A DNA stretch of 5,893 bases from Anaerolineales bacterium (GTDB lineage Bacteria; Chloroflexota; Anaerolineae; Promineifilales; Promineifilaceae), in contig JAGQGA010000367.1 in assembly GCA_020432595.1 (NCBI GenBank), forward strand, positions 1-5,893, read 5' to 3'. This document shows, one piece after another, positions 5,809 to 5,893 of the stretch. Numbering within the stretch: the first letter of the stretch is position 1; every line of letters begins with the position of its first letter. The position numbers and the translations under genes were made by a program. The notes under the pieces are model-generated. The model was not told the origin of the DNA. It made no database searches and was given only the letters and a program-made list of their open reading frames with translations.

Positions 5809-5836
5809 ATTAAATAATCCCTTATTATGGTGGCAA
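5809..5836 (-). promoter_or_regulatory. Candidate sigma70-type promoter for the amidohydrolase-permease genes
   Basis: On the minus strand, TTGCCA (5836-5831; one change from TTGACA) is followed after 16 bp by TTTAAT (5814-5809; one change from TATAAT). It lies about 90 bp upstream of the amidohydrolase start and would begin transcription near 5802, so the leader would contain the 5779-5790 palindrome and the heptad array. The -10 sits in an AT-rich imperfect dyad with GGG and CCC ends (5805-5821) that could be an operator. Promoter consensus in this organism is unknown. Confidence 0.35.
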
Positions 5837-5866
5837 ACTTTTTCCTGGTTAGAGGATAAAAAAATA

Positions 5867-5887
5867 GAGATTGGAGATTGGAGATTT
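5867..5887. repeat. 7-bp tandem repeat GAGATTG, three units near window end
   Basis: GAGATTG (5867-5873), GAGATTG (5874-5880) and GAGATTT (5881-5887), followed by GGAAGG to the window end, where the array may continue. The sequence differs from the CAGTTAT heptads but has the same 7-bp period. No gene is seen in 5718-5893 on either strand; this 176-bp stretch holds only repeats and the candidate promoter. Confidence 0.75.
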
Positions 5888-5893
5888 GGAAGG

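Overview
The window (5,893 bp, moderately GC-rich) looks like an ordinary bacterial chromosome segment. It carries five protein genes, unusually rich in short repeated DNA. The organism cannot be fixed from this sequence. The gene mix and the heavily repeated intergenic spacers make me think of a Chloroflexota (Anaerolineae-like) bacterium, but this is a low-confidence guess. No rRNA, tRNA, transposase, integrase or CRISPR array is visible.

Layout: bases 1-1038 (+ strand) hold the 3' part of a GT4 glycosyltransferase gene whose start lies outside the window. It converges on a run of four minus-strand genes. In transcription order these are an ACMSD-like amidohydrolase (5717 to 4740), a 12-helix MFS permease (4740 to 3445, start overlapping the previous stop by one base), a short MetE/YxjG-type zinc methyltransferase (3363 to 2260) and a HisC-like aminotransferase (2170 to 1064). 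The first two are clearly coupled. The last two are each preceded by spacers of roughly 80-90 bp filled by hairpin-forming repeats, so membership in one transcript is possible but unproven. A plausible promoter lies about 90-120 bp upstream of the amidohydrolase gene.

The most striking content is not a gene. The 10-bp palindrome AACGGCCGTT occurs 11 times, where about 0.006 copies would be expected by chance. Nine copies are inside genes, eight of them read as Thr-Ala-Val, and one sits at the exact centre of a 38-bp near-perfect palindrome between the convergent genes. Besides this there are 7-bp tandem repeats of the CAGTAAT/CAGTTAT type just upstream of two start codons, a 7-bp GAGATTG repeat at the right edge, and a 57-bp REP-like inverted repeat between the permease and methyltransferase genes. 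I see no defence, toxin, phage or biosynthetic cluster logic; the repeat families are the best candidate for something undescribed.
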